Shown here: one piece after another, positions 7,821-17,237 of the stretch
How the letters are laid out: each line of letters begins with the position of its first letter
Position numbering within the stretch: the stretch's first letter is position 1
Assembly (NCBI RefSeq): GCF_019793465.1
Contig: NZ_JAILYJ010000002.1
Location: forward strand, 62,001-126,000
Reading direction: 5' to 3'
DNA: 64,000 bases
From: Rhizobium croatiense
GTDB lineage: Bacteria > Pseudomonadota > Alphaproteobacteria > Rhizobiales > Rhizobiaceae
Position numbers and translations under genes: made by a program
Notes under the pieces: model-generated
What the model saw: the letters and a program-made list of their open reading frames with translations, nothing else
Databases searched by the model: none
Told to the model about the DNA's origin: nothing

Positions 7821-10697
7821 ATGGCAGACAAAATGCTTATCGATGCGTCTCACGAGGAAGAGACGCGCGTCGTTGTCGTTCGCGGAAACCGCATAGAAGA
7901 ATTTGACTTCGAGTCGCAGCACAAGAAGCAGATCCGCGGCAATATCTATCTCGCAAAGGTAACGAGGGTCGAGCCCTCGCTGCAGGCCGCCTTCGTCGAT
8001 TACGGCGGCAACCGGCACGGCTTCCTGGCCTTCGCCGAAATCCACCCCGATTATTACCAGATACCGCTCGCCGACCGTCAGGCGCTGCTTCGGGCCGAGG
8101 CCGAAGAGCATCGCCGCGACGAAGACGTCGAGCATGTCGAAACCGCGCCGATGGTCGACCTTTCGACCCAGGACCAGCCGGATGTCGGCATTGTGCCGGC
8201 AGAGGCGCCGGAAGAGGCAACGGCGGAAGACGTTGCCGTGGCGGCAGACGTAGCGGCATCGCCCGAAGCCGCCGAGGAAGCGCCGGCCAAGAAGGCACGG
8301 CCGCGCCGCAGCCGCAAGAAAGTCACCGAAGCGGCTGCCGAAACCACCGCGACCGAGGACGCCGTTCCCACAGACGTCGAAGCCGAAGGTGCTGCGAGCG
8401 TCGACAACGAGGATGACGGCTCGACCGGCGGCGCAATGGCCGCGATGGTGGAAACCGACTCGATCTCCGAGGACGTCGACACCAGCAAGCGTCGTCACGA
8501 TGACGACGATGACGATGATGATCACGGCGAAGAGGAAGTCATCGAATCCGTCGGCGCCGAAGACGCGATGGAAGAAGTGCCGGACCGCGTGCAGCGCAAG
8601 CCGCGCAAGCAGTACCGCATCCAGGAAGTCATCAAGCGCCGGCAGATCCTCCTGGTGCAGGTCGCCAAGGAAGAGCGCGGCAACAAGGGCGCGGCGCTGA
8701 CCACCTATCTCTCTCTCGCCGGCCGCTATTCCGTGCTGATGCCGAATACGGCGCGCGGCGGCGGCATTTCCCGCAAGATCACCAACCCTGCCGACCGCAA
8801 GCGCCTGAAGGAAATCGCGCGCATGCTCGAAGTGCCGCAGGGCATGGGCGTCATCCTGCGCACCGCCGGCGCCAACCGCACCAAGGTCGAGGTCAAGCGC
8901 GACTTCGAATATCTGATGCGCCTGTGGGAGAACGTGCGCACGCTGACGCTGGCCTCCACCGCTCCCTGCCTCGTCTATGAGGAAGGCTCGCTGATCAAGC
9001 GCTCGATCCGCGATCTCTACAACAAGGATATCGGCGAGATCATCGTTGCCGGCGAAGACGGCTATCGTGAAGCGAAAGACTTCATGAAGATGCTGATGCC
9101 GAGCCATGCCAAGGTGGTTCAGCCCTATCGCGACATCCACCCGATCTTCTCGCGTTCGGGCATCGAAGCCCAGCTCGACCGCATGCTGCAGCCGCAGGTG
9201 ACGCTGCGCTCAGGCGGCTATCTGATCATGAACCAGACGGAAGCGCTGGTTTCGATCGACGTCAACTCCGGCCGCTCGACGCGCGAACACTCGATCGAGG
9301 ACACGGCGCTGCAGACCAACCTCGAAGCGGCGGAAGAAATCGCCCGTCAGCTTCGCCTGCGCGACCTCGCCGGCCTGATCGTCATCGACTTCATCGACAT
9401 GGAAGAAAAGCGCAACAATCGCGCCGTCGAGAAGAAGCTGAAGGAATGCCTGAAGAACGACCGCGCCCGCATTCAGGTCGGCCGGATCTCGCATTTCGGC
9501 CTGCTCGAAATGTCGCGCCAGCGCATCCGCGCTTCGGTTCTCGAATCGACCACGCAGGTTTGCTCGCATTGCGCCGGCACCGGCCACGTCCGTTCGCAGT
9601 CATCCGTCGCGCTCCATGTTCTGCGCGGCATCGAAGAGTATCTGCTCAAGAATACGACGCATAATATCACCGTGCGGACGACCCCCGACATCGCGCTCTA
9701 CCTGCTCAACCACAAGCGCCAGACGATCGTCGATTACGAGAGCCGCTTCGGCGTGGCGATCGTCATCGATGCGGACGGCTCGGTCGGCGCGCAGCATTTC
9801 GCCATCGATCGCGGCGAGGCCGTGGAAAATCCGGTCAAGATCGAAACGCTGTTCAACTTCGCAGCCATTCCCGAGGATGACGACGACGACATCATCATCG
9901 AGGCGGATGAGGACGAAGACGAGGAACTCGAGGAAAAGCCGGCTGCTGCCGAACGCGCCGCCGCGGCGCGCTCGGAAGGTGAAGGTGACGGCAACCGCAA
10001 GCGCAAGCGCCGCAGGCGCCGCCGCGGCCGCAACGGCAATGCCGAACAGCCTGTATCGGCTGCGGGCGAAGCCGGCGATGAGGACGAGGACGGCGACGAC
10101 GAAGGCGCCGAAGGCGATGAAACCACCGGCGGTGCGCCGGAGGCCCGTGCCGAAAACGAAGACTCGCAGCGCCGCAAGCGCCGTCGTCGCGGCAAGCGTG
10201 GCGGTCGACGTAACCGCGCCGAGGACGGCTCCGAACTGGCGGCCGGTGAAGCCGGCGAAGACAACGGCAGCGATGAGGACGAAGGCGACGACGCCTCGAG
10301 TGACGTCGCTCCTGCCGAAGCTGCAATCGTCGAAACGGTTGGCGAACAGCGCGAAGACCAGGCCGCAGCGGCCGCCGTCGAGGGTGCGGCCGTCGTCACC
10401 GAGGAAGTAAAGCCCGCCCGTGGCCGCGGCCGTCGCAAGCCTGCCGCATCGCCGGTCGAGGAACCGGTAGTGGAAGCAGAAGCAGCGCCCGCCGCCGAAG
10501 CCGAGCCAGAGGTGGCCGAAGCCTCCGCCGACCTTCAAACGCCCGCCGAGGAAGAGGCAAAGCCGGTTCGCGCCAACCGCGAATCCAACATCGCCTCCTC
10601 CGAGCCGACGGTGAAATCCACCCGCAGCGAAAATGGCGAAAGCGACGATGGCAAGCCGAAGAAGGCCGGCTGGTGGCAGCGCCGTGGCTTCTTCTGA
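7821..10697 (+). CDS. rne: Ribonuclease E/G
   Basis: This 958-residue endoribonuclease is the core of RNA degradation and rRNA/tRNA processing. The N-terminal S1 domain begins at about residue 36 (IYLAKVTRVEPSLQAAFVDY). It is split by a roughly 170-residue acidic and Ala/Glu-rich insertion (about residues 85-255), then resumes with RGNKGAALTTYLSLAGRY. The catalytic region carries Mg-binding Asp residues in SIDVNSGRST and IVIDFIDMEEKR, and the zinc-link CSHCAGTGH near residue 581. The C-terminal 300 residues alternate Arg-rich ([12 protein letters not shown]) and acidic stretches, typical of a disordered degradosome scaffold. It ends at a strong terminator. Confidence 0.95.
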   Translation: MADKMLIDASHEEETRVVVVRGNRIEEFDFESQHKKQIRGNIYLAKVTRVEPSLQAAFVDYGGNRHGFLAFAEIHPDYYQIPLADRQALLRAEAEEHRRDEDVEHVETAPMVDLSTQDQPDVGIVPAEAPEEATAEDVAVAADVAASPEAAEEAPAKKARPRRSRKKVTEAAAETTATEDAVPTDVEAEGAASVDNEDDGSTGGAMAAMVETDSISEDVDTSKRRHDDDDDDDDHGEEEVIESVGAEDAMEEVPDRVQRKPRKQYRIQEVIKRRQILLVQVAKEERGNKGAALTTYLSLAGRYSVLMPNTARGGGISRKITNPADRKRLKEIARMLEVPQGMGVILRTAGANRTKVEVKRDFEYLMRLWENVRTLTLASTAPCLVYEEGSLIKRSIRDLYNKDIGEIIVAGEDGYREAKDFMKMLMPSHAKVVQPYRDIHPIFSRSGIEAQLDRMLQPQVTLRSGGYLIMNQTEALVSIDVNSGRSTREHSIEDTALQTNLEAAEEIARQLRLRDLAGLIVIDFIDMEEKRNNRAVEKKLKECLKNDRARIQVGRISHFGLLEMSRQRIRASVLESTTQVCSHCAGTGHVRSQSSVALHVLRGIEEYLLKNTTHNITVRTTPDIALYLLNHKRQTIVDYESRFGVAIVIDADGSVGAQHFAIDRGEAVENPVKIETLFNFAAIPEDDDDDIIIEADEDEDEELEEKPAAAERAAAARSEGEGDGNRKRKRRRRRRGRNGNAEQPVSAAGEAGDEDEDGDDEGAEGDETTGGAPEARAENEDSQRRKRRRRGKRGGRRNRAEDGSELAAGEAGEDNGSDEDEGDDASSDVAPAEAAIVETVGEQREDQAAAAAVEGAAVVTEEVKPARGRGRRKPAASPVEEPVVEAEAAPAAEAEPEVAEASADLQTPAEEEAKPVRANRESNIASSEPTVKSTRSENGESDDGKPKKAGWWQRRGFF

Positions 10698-10724
10698 ACG
10701 CTGATTTTCGGACGTAAATGACAG

Positions 10725-10757
10725 ATCCGGCCGCGGCGACGCGGCCGGATTTTTGTT
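10725..10757 (+). terminator. Intrinsic terminator of rne
   Basis: An 11-bp GC-rich stem (ATCCGGCCGCG / CGCGGCCGGAT) with GCGA loop is followed by TTTTTGTTT, 28 nt after the rne stop codon. It is a textbook Rho-independent terminator. Confidence 0.9.
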
Positions 10758-10927
10758 TATGGCTGTACTTCATCAGCAAAGTTGAACCCTGAGGGCTCGC
10801 AGATCTCGCTGGACTGGGCTGGGACGGCGAGCTCGACGAGATAGGTTGCGGCCAGCCGGACGACAGGTAGCGATCGTCCCAGGTGGTTGAATCGAGCCGG
10901 CGATAGCGAAGCGGTGCGCCGACGGCT

Positions 10928-11066
10928 GCCCCTCACCCTAACCCTCTCCCCGCTCGCGGGGAGAGGGGACGTGTCCTGCGAGACGTTGGCGAGAGACCGA
11001 GAGCTTGCGGCATGTCCCCTTCGCCCCGTTTTACGGGGAGAAGGTGCCGGCAGGCGGATGAGGGGC
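10928..11066. repeat. Rhizobial palindromic intergenic mosaic element (RIME/ABC-like)
   Basis: This 139-bp element is bounded by CCCCTCACCC and GGATGAGGGGC as near-inverted ends. Inside are two hairpins, CTCTCCCCG/CGGGGAGAG and CCTTCTCCCCGT paired with ACGGGGCGAAGG (read on the minus strand). I recognise the layout as a Rhizobiaceae repeat scattered through intergenic regions. It lies between the convergent rne and aidB ends and may help separate their transcripts. The exact family name was not checked. Confidence 0.7.
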
Positions 11067-11098
11067 GGTGCTCCAGATCGAGCTGTCCCCGACTGCGA

Positions 11099-12757
11099 TC
11101 ACGCCGCCGGCGGATAGAGAAGATCGACGATGTAGCTGGCGTCGAAGCGGGAATCGAGCATGCCGTAAGTGGAGCGCCAGCCGCCGGCAAGCCGCGTCTC
11201 GATGAAGGCATCGGCAATGCGCCCTGCCCCAATCCGATAAAGTTCGGCAGCACCGGCGGCGAGCGCCAGCTGCTCGACGAGCAGGCGCGCCGCACCCTCA
11301 TCCTGTTCGCAGAGCGCGATGGCGGCGCGCAGCACGTCGATCGTCTTCTTGCCAGCCGGACCGAGATCACGTGCCAGGCCGGCAAAGACCGTCTCGAACA
11401 GGTCCTTGCCGCGGTTGAGCACACGCAGAACGTCGAGCGCCATGACGTTGCCGGAGCCTTCCCAGATCGCATTGACGGGAGCCTCGCGATAGTGCCGGGC
11501 GATCGGACGTTCCTCGATGTAGCCATTGCCGCCGATGCATTCCATCGCTTCATAGATCAAGGCGGGCGCGATCTTGCAGCACCAGTATTTGGCGACCGGC
11601 GTCATGACGCGGGCATAGGCCGCTTCCTCGGCATTGCCGCGCGCCTTGTCGAAGGCATCGGCAAGACGGAAGGACAGCGCGGTGGCGGCGGCAACGTCGA
11701 GCGCCATGTCGGCAAGCACGCGCGTCATGATCGGCTGATTGACGAGCATCTTGCCGAAAACGCTGCGGCCGCGCGTGTGGTGCACGGCCTCGGCGAGCGA
11801 GGCGCGCATGATGCCCGACGAGGCCAGCGCGCAATCGAGACGGGTCAGCGTCACCATGTCGAGGATGGTGCGGATGCCGGCATCGGAGCCGCCGAGCAGG
11901 AATCCGAACGTGTCGGTGAATTCGACCTCGCAGGAGGCATTGGAGCGATTGCCGACCTTGTCCTTCAGCCGCTGGAACTGCAGGCCGTTGGCCGAACCGT
12001 CCTCCAGAAGGCGCGGCACGAGGAAGCAGCCCATGCCTTCCTTGGTCTGCGCCAGCATGATGAAGGCATCGCTCATCGGCGCGGACATGAACCATTTGTG
12101 GCCGGAGAGCCGGTAGATGCCTTCGCTGACCTTTTCGGCGGCGCTTCGATTGGCCCTGACATCGGTGCCGCCCTGCTTTTCCGTCATGCCCATGCCGATG
12201 GTCACCGCGGACTTCTGCATGGCGGGGCGGTTGGACGAATCATATTTGCGCGAGAGGATCTTCGGCGCCCAGTCCTTCTGCACCGCGGGCGAAGCAGAGA
12301 GGGCGGCGACGGAGGCGCTCGTCATCGTCAGCGGGCAGAGATGGCCGGATTCCAGCTGCGCCGTCAGATAGAAGCGCGCGGCGCGAACCTTGTGGGCCTC
12401 GTCCTTGGCGTCGGTATCGGCCTGCGGATCCCAGACGGAGGAATGCAGTCCAACCGACATGGAGCGGCGCATCAGCGCGTGCCAGGCCGGATGGAACTCG
12501 ACGACGTCGAGGCGCTCGCCGCGCGGGCCGTGGGTGCGCAGCTGCGGCGCGCCCTGATTGGCCATGCGCGCCAGTTCCTGCGCCTCCGGCGAGGTGACGT
12601 AGCGGCCCATGTTTTCCAGATCCTCGCGGATGCCGCGCGGCAGGGCCGCCGTCAGGTCTACGATCAGCGGATCGGACCGGTAGGCGTTGATGCCGGACCA
12701 CAGGCTCGGCTGGTTGAGTTCTGCGAGTTTGTCGTCAGTCCGGTTGGCGGAGGTCAT
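11099..12757 (-). CDS. aidB: Acyl-CoA dehydrogenase family protein, AidB-like
   Basis: This 552-residue flavoprotein is close in length to E. coli AidB. The N-terminus (LNQPSLWSGINAYRSDPLI) matches the AidB-specific extension. The middle contains the acyl-CoA dehydrogenase fold, with CPLTMTSASVAAL and KWFMSAPMSDAFIMLAQT. The C-terminal part has the flavin-contacting ECIGGNGYIEE. AidB in E. coli is an adaptive-response protein linked to alkylation damage and binds DNA; others in the family act as isovaleryl-CoA dehydrogenases. It stands alone, divergent from pyrB. Regulation by Ada cannot be seen. Confidence 0.85.
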   Translation of the reverse strand: MTSANRTDDKLAELNQPSLWSGINAYRSDPLIVDLTAALPRGIREDLENMGRYVTSPEAQELARMANQGAPQLRTHGPRGERLDVVEFHPAWHALMRRSMSVGLHSSVWDPQADTDAKDEAHKVRAARFYLTAQLESGHLCPLTMTSASVAALSASPAVQKDWAPKILSRKYDSSNRPAMQKSAVTIGMGMTEKQGGTDVRANRSAAEKVSEGIYRLSGHKWFMSAPMSDAFIMLAQTKEGMGCFLVPRLLEDGSANGLQFQRLKDKVGNRSNASCEVEFTDTFGFLLGGSDAGIRTILDMVTLTRLDCALASSGIMRASLAEAVHHTRGRSVFGKMLVNQPIMTRVLADMALDVAAATALSFRLADAFDKARGNAEEAAYARVMTPVAKYWCCKIAPALIYEAMECIGGNGYIEERPIARHYREAPVNAIWEGSGNVMALDVLRVLNRGKDLFETVFAGLARDLGPAGKKTIDVLRAAIALCEQDEGAARLLVEQLALAAGAAELYRIGAGRIADAFIETRLAGGWRSTYGMLDSRFDASYIVDLLYPPAA

Positions 12758-12936
12758 AATTCGCTTCTAGTGTAAGAACCCGGCAAAGGGAAACCGGAAG
12801 TTATGATTCGGTTCATTCTGCTCTATCGGAATTTCGGCGAAAATGCATGGGGACATAAGCCTTTGCCCACAGCGCATGCTTGCCCCGGCGGGCCGCACTC
12901 TTTATAGACCCGCCAGAGACAGCAAGAGGCAGGGTC

Positions 12937-13893
12937 ATGGTCTTTTTCCCCCACCGCCACCTCATCGGCATCAAGGGCCTCACCGAGCAGGATATCACCT
13001 ATCTTCTCGACAAGGCCGACGAAGCCGTCAAGATCAGCCGCCAAAGAGAGAAGAAGACGTCGACGCTGCGCGGGCTGACGCAGATCAACCTCTTCTTCGA
13101 GGCGTCGACGCGCACGCAGGCCTCTTTCGAACTTGCCGGCAAACGGCTCGGCGCCGACGTCATGAACATGTCGGTCGGCAATTCCTCGGTGAAGAAGGGC
13201 GAAACGCTAATCGATACGGCGATGACGCTGAATGCGATGCGCCCCGACGTTCTTGTGATCCGCCATTCGAGCGCCGGTGCGGCCGCCCTGCTCGCGCAGA
13301 AGGTCTCCTGCTCGGTCGTCAATGCCGGCGACGGCCAGCACGAACATCCGACCCAGGCGCTGCTCGACGCGCTGACGATCCGCCGCGCCAAAGGCAAGCT
13401 TTCGCGCATCATCGTGGCGATCTGCGGCGACGTGCTGCATTCGCGGGTGGCGCGTTCCAATATCCTGCTGCTCAATGCGATGGGCGCGCGCGTCCGCGTC
13501 GTCGCGCCGGCCACGCTCCTCCCCTCCGGCATCGCCGAGATGGGCGTCGAGGTCTTCCACTCGATGCAGGAAGGGCTGAAGGACGCCGACGTGGTGATGA
13601 TGCTGCGGCTGCAGCGCGAGCGCATGTCGGGCGCCTTCGTGCCGTCGGTGCGTGAATATTATCACTTCTACGGACTCGACGCCGAAACGCTGAAGGCGGC
13701 GAAAGAGGATGCGCTGGTCATGCATCCGGGCCCGATGAACCGCGGCGTCGAGATCGCCTCCGAGGTCGCAGACGGTCCGCAGAGCGTGATCGCCGAACAG
13801 GTGGAAATGGGGGTCGCGGTGCGCATGGCCGTCATGGAGACGCTGCTCGTCTCGCAGAACCAGGGTCCCCGAACCGACGGAATGAAGGCATGA
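12937..13893 (+). CDS. pyrB: Aspartate carbamoyltransferase catalytic subunit
   Basis: This 318-residue enzyme condenses carbamoyl phosphate with aspartate in pyrimidine synthesis. The carbamoyl-phosphate loop [19 protein letters not shown] and the HPTQALLD motif are intact, and MHPGPMNRG is near the end. I use the ATG at 12937, preceded by GAGGCAGGG. An upstream in-frame codon at 12880 would add a non-conserved extension. The last 4 nt overlap the start of pyrX (ATGA), so the two are translationally coupled. No pyrI regulatory subunit is present, as expected for alphaproteobacteria. Confidence 0.95.
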   Translation: MVFFPHRHLIGIKGLTEQDITYLLDKADEAVKISRQREKKTSTLRGLTQINLFFEASTRTQASFELAGKRLGADVMNMSVGNSSVKKGETLIDTAMTLNAMRPDVLVIRHSSAGAAALLAQKVSCSVVNAGDGQHEHPTQALLDALTIRRAKGKLSRIIVAICGDVLHSRVARSNILLLNAMGARVRVVAPATLLPSGIAEMGVEVFHSMQEGLKDADVVMMLRLQRERMSGAFVPSVREYYHFYGLDAETLKAAKEDALVMHPGPMNRGVEIASEVADGPQSVIAEQVEMGVAVRMAVMETLLVSQNQGPRTDGMKA

Positions 13894-15179
13894 GCAACCC
13901 GATCGTCCTCAAGAACGTCCGCATCGTCGATCCCTCGCGCAATCTCGACGAAGTGGGCACGATCATCGCAAAAAACGGCGTCATCATTGCCTCCGGCAGC
14001 GCAGCGCGGAACCAGGGCACGCCGGACGGCGCCGTCGTGCGCGACTGCACCGGCCTCGTCGCGACGCCGGGCCTCGTCGATGCGCGCGTCCATATCGGCG
14101 AACCCGGCGGCGAACACCGCGAGACGATCGCCTCGGCAAGCCGGGCGGCGGCGGCCGGCGGCGTCACCTCGATCATCATGATGCCGGACACCGATCCCGT
14201 CATCGACGACATCGCGCTCGTCGAATTCGTCAAGAAGACGGCCCGCGATACGGCCGCCGTCAAGGTCTATCCGGCCGCCGCCATCACCAAGCATCTTGCC
14301 GGCGAGGAGATGACCGAGATCGGCCTGTTGATGCAGGCGGGCGCCGTCGCCTTTACCGATGCCCATTCCAGCGTTCACGATACGCAGGTGCTGCGCCGGA
14401 TCATGACCTATGCACGTGAATTCGGCGCCGTCGTCAGCTGTGAAACGCGCGACAAATATCTCGGCGCCAACGGCGTCATGCATGAGGGGCTTTTCGCCAG
14501 CTGGCTCGGGCTCTCCGGCATTCCGAGAGAAGCCGAGCTCATTCCGCTCGAACGCGATCTCAGGATCGCTGAGCTGACGCGGGGACGTTATCACGCCGCG
14601 ATGATTTCGGTGCCGCAATCGGTTGAGGCGATCGAGCTTGCCCGCAGCCGCGGCGCCAAGGTGACCTCGGGCATCTCGATCAACAATCTGGCACTCAACG
14701 AGAACGATATCGGCGAATACCGCACCTTCTTCAAGCTCTATCCGCCGCTGCGCCCGGAGGACGACCGGGTCGCCATGGTCGACGCGCTGGCGCGCGGCGC
14801 CATCGACATCATCGTCTCCTCGCATGACCCGCAGGACGTCGATACGAAGCGCCTGCCCTTCGGCGAGGCGGCGGACGGCGCGGTCGGCCTTGAAACCATG
14901 CTGGCGGCGGCCCTCAGGCTTCACCACGGCGGCCAGGTCAGCCTGATGCGCCTGATCGACGCCATGTCCACTCGCCCAGCTGAGATTTTCGGCCTGGATG
15001 CCGGCACGCTGAAGCCGGGTGCTGCCGCCGATATCACGCTGATCGATCTCGATGAGCCTTGGCTTGTCGCCAAAGACATGCTTCTCTCCCGCTCGAAGAA
15101 CACGCCGTTCGAGGATGCGCGCTTCAGCGGGCGGGCGGTCGCGACATACGTCTCGGGAAAGCTTGTCCACGCGCTTTAG
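13890..15179 (+). CDS. pyrX: Dihydroorotase homologue lacking metal ligands (PyrX-like)
   Basis: This 429-residue amidohydrolase-fold protein is coupled to pyrB. Active dihydroorotases have HxH, a His in the region of HCED, HxxH, PHHL and DHAPH. Here these positions read R66-V-H68, SCET (183-186), HAAM (235-238), INNL (264-267) and SSHDPQ (310-315), so most zinc ligands and the catalytic Asp are missing. Flanking family motifs ([30 protein letters not shown]) are kept. Non-catalytic PyrC' proteins in pseudomonads bind and stabilise aspartate carbamoyltransferase, and I infer the same job. A catalytic pyrC should exist elsewhere in the genome. Confidence 0.88.
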   Translation: MSNPIVLKNVRIVDPSRNLDEVGTIIAKNGVIIASGSAARNQGTPDGAVVRDCTGLVATPGLVDARVHIGEPGGEHRETIASASRAAAAGGVTSIIMMPDTDPVIDDIALVEFVKKTARDTAAVKVYPAAAITKHLAGEEMTEIGLLMQAGAVAFTDAHSSVHDTQVLRRIMTYAREFGAVVSCETRDKYLGANGVMHEGLFASWLGLSGIPREAELIPLERDLRIAELTRGRYHAAMISVPQSVEAIELARSRGAKVTSGISINNLALNENDIGEYRTFFKLYPPLRPEDDRVAMVDALARGAIDIIVSSHDPQDVDTKRLPFGEAADGAVGLETMLAAALRLHHGGQVSLMRLIDAMSTRPAEIFGLDAGTLKPGAAADITLIDLDEPWLVAKDMLLSRSKNTPFEDARFSGRAVATYVSGKLVHAL

Positions 15180-15225
15180 GGACCGGCTGGACTGAGGACA
15201 GGCCATCGGAGGGCCGAGGGGGCAT

Positions 15226-15846
15226 ATGTTATCCAATCTCATGTCATGGCAGATCACGCTGCCGATCGCGCTTGCCGCCGCCGTCATCGGCTATCTCCTC
15301 GGCTCCATTCCTTTCGGTCTGATCCTCACGCGTGCGGCCGGCCTCGGCGATGTGCGCAGCATCGGCTCCGGCAATATCGGCGCGACCAATGTGCTGAGAA
15401 CCGGAAACCGGAAGCTTGCCGCGGCGACGCTCTTGCTCGACGCGCTGAAGGCATCGGCGGCAGCCTGGATCGTCGGCTATTTCCTCGGTGAAGAGGCCGC
15501 GATCATCGCCGGCTTCTTCGCCTTCATCGGCCATCTCTTCCCCGTCTGGATCGGCTTCAAGGGCGGCAAGGGCGTCGCCACCTATATCGGCACCCTTCTC
15601 GGCGTCGCACCGATCATGGTCGTGCTATTCGCCGCCGTCTGGCTGGCGGTCGCCGTCACCACCCGCTATTCCTCGCTGTCGGCGCTCGTCGCCATGCTCG
15701 TCATTCCGGTCGCCCTGTTGATCCTTGGCAATGAAAAGGTTGCGGCGGTCATGGCGATCATGACTGTCATCTCCTACTGGAAGCATAGGGCCAATATCTC
15801 CCGGCTGATGGGCGGGACGGAAAACAAGATCGGGGCGAAGGGATAA
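15226..15846 (+). CDS. plsY: Glycerol-3-phosphate acyltransferase PlsY
   Basis: This 206-residue membrane protein with about five hydrophobic segments transfers acyl groups from acyl-phosphate to glycerol-3-phosphate, the first step of phospholipid synthesis. PlsY motifs [22 protein letters not shown] and a Ser-rich region near LGSIPFG are all present. The ATG at 15226 has a purine-rich GGAGGGCCGAGGGGG just upstream. Its stop overlaps the dprA start by one base (TAATG). It continues the pyrB-pyrX run. Confidence 0.95.
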   Translation: MLSNLMSWQITLPIALAAAVIGYLLGSIPFGLILTRAAGLGDVRSIGSGNIGATNVLRTGNRKLAAATLLLDALKASAAAWIVGYFLGEEAAIIAGFFAFIGHLFPVWIGFKGGKGVATYIGTLLGVAPIMVVLFAAVWLAVAVTTRYSSLSALVAMLVIPVALLILGNEKVAAVMAIMTVISYWKHRANISRLMGGTENKIGAKG

Positions 15847-16988
15847 TGGACGCGCCGAGCGCGGGATCAAAAGGTACGGTGCTGAGCGAACGGCAGAGAA
15901 TTGCCTGGCTGCGCCTCATCCGTTCGGACAATGTTGGGCCTGCGACCTTTCGCGACTTGATCAATCATTTCGGTTCGGCCGAAGCGGCACTCGCGGCGCT
16001 GCCGGAGCTTTCGGCGCGCGGCGGCGCGACGCGGGCAATCCGCATCGCCAGCGAAGCCGAGGCGCATCGGGAACTGGAGGCGGCGCATCGTTTCGGCGCC
16101 CGCTTCGTCGGCATCGGCGAGCCGGACTATCCGCAGGCGCTGAAACAGATCGACGGCGCGCCGCCGCTTCTTGCCGTCAAGGGCGCGCTTGCCGCCGCCA
16201 AGCGGCCGGCCGTCGGCATTGTCGGCTCGCGCAACGCCTCGATCGCCGGCGCCAAATTCGCGGCAATGGTGGCGCGCGACTGCGGCCGGGCGGGTTACAC
16301 CGTGGTTTCCGGCCTGGCGCGCGGCATCGACACGGCAGCGCACCGGGCAAGCCTCGAGACGGGCACGATCGCAGCGCTTGCCGGCGGCCTCGACAAGCCC
16401 TACCCGCCGGAGAATCACGGCCTCATCGAGGAAATAGCCGTCGGCAACGGCTTGGCGGTCAGCGAAATGCCCTTCGGCTGGGAGCCCCGCGCCCGCGATT
16501 TTCCGCGCCGGAACCGGCTGATAGCCGGCATCGCGCTCGGTCTCGTGGTCGTCGAAGCGGCGACGCGCTCGGGCTCACTGATCACCGCACGCCTTGCCGG
16601 CGAGTTCGGCCGCCTGGTGTTTGCCGTGCCCGGCTCGCCGCTCGATCCGCGCTGTCATGGCACCAACGGCCTGCTGAAGGACGGCGCTTCGATCGTTACC
16701 GAACCTGCCGATGTTATCGAGGCCCTGGCGCCGCTGGCGCAGCTCGAGCTGTTCCCCTCGTCGAGGGCGGAGGAGCCGGCAGGCGAGAGCAAGCCAATAA
16801 CGATGCCGCCAGGCGATTCAGACCGGATGCGCATCATCGATGCGCTCGGGCCGACGCCGGTCGAGATCGACGACGTCATCCGCCACACCGGCCTTCCGGC
16901 ATCCGCCGTCTATCTCATTCTTCTGGAACTCGACATATCAGGCCGGTTGCATCGGCATCAGGGCGGCCTCGTTTCGCTTTCCGACTGA
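15846..16988 (+). CDS. dprA: DNA-processing protein DprA
   Basis: This 380-residue protein loads RecA on incoming single-stranded DNA in transformable bacteria. The N-terminal helical region ([18 protein letters not shown]) precedes a Rossmann-like domain with [30 protein letters not shown] and a conserved [11 protein letters not shown]-terminal winged-helix segment (about residues 315-378, [17 protein letters not shown]) matches the DprA DML1-like domain. It is common in bacteria not known to be competent, including rhizobia. It is coupled to plsY and is the last gene of that run. Confidence 0.93.
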   Translation: MDAPSAGSKGTVLSERQRIAWLRLIRSDNVGPATFRDLINHFGSAEAALAALPELSARGGATRAIRIASEAEAHRELEAAHRFGARFVGIGEPDYPQALKQIDGAPPLLAVKGALAAAKRPAVGIVGSRNASIAGAKFAAMVARDCGRAGYTVVSGLARGIDTAAHRASLETGTIAALAGGLDKPYPPENHGLIEEIAVGNGLAVSEMPFGWEPRARDFPRRNRLIAGIALGLVVVEAATRSGSLITARLAGEFGRLVFAVPGSPLDPRCHGTNGLLKDGASIVTEPADVIEALAPLAQLELFPSSRAEEPAGESKPITMPPGDSDRMRIIDALGPTPVEIDDVIRHTGLPASAVYLILLELDISGRLHRHQGGLVSLSD

Positions 16989-17237
16989 GCATTGCGCGAT
17001 ATAAGAGAGCCGCCTCGGGAGTTGCAGGAGCCGCGTGTCGAATTCAACAGGCGCGCCATCTGAAATTGTATTCAACACACGATCTTCCCTCGATTGCACC
17101 GTACGCAAGAAGTAAAATTGTAGCAAACCCCTTGACCGCAGCGATTTCCCTGTCCATGTCGGAGGGCCAGTATCCAAGTTGCGCTGCGTGTTGCGCTGGC
17201 TTCCACGCCGGCGCGGAGTCTTTTTTAGAGAATCATC

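Noticed and set aside
7608..9140. A 510-codon minus-strand frame opposite rne
   Set aside because: Hydrophobic low-complexity runs arise from the reverse complement of Asp/Glu codons in the RNase E insertion.
10887..11117. A 76-codon frame over the palindromic element
   Set aside because: The element's hairpins explain the sequence; the frame crosses both and has no motif.
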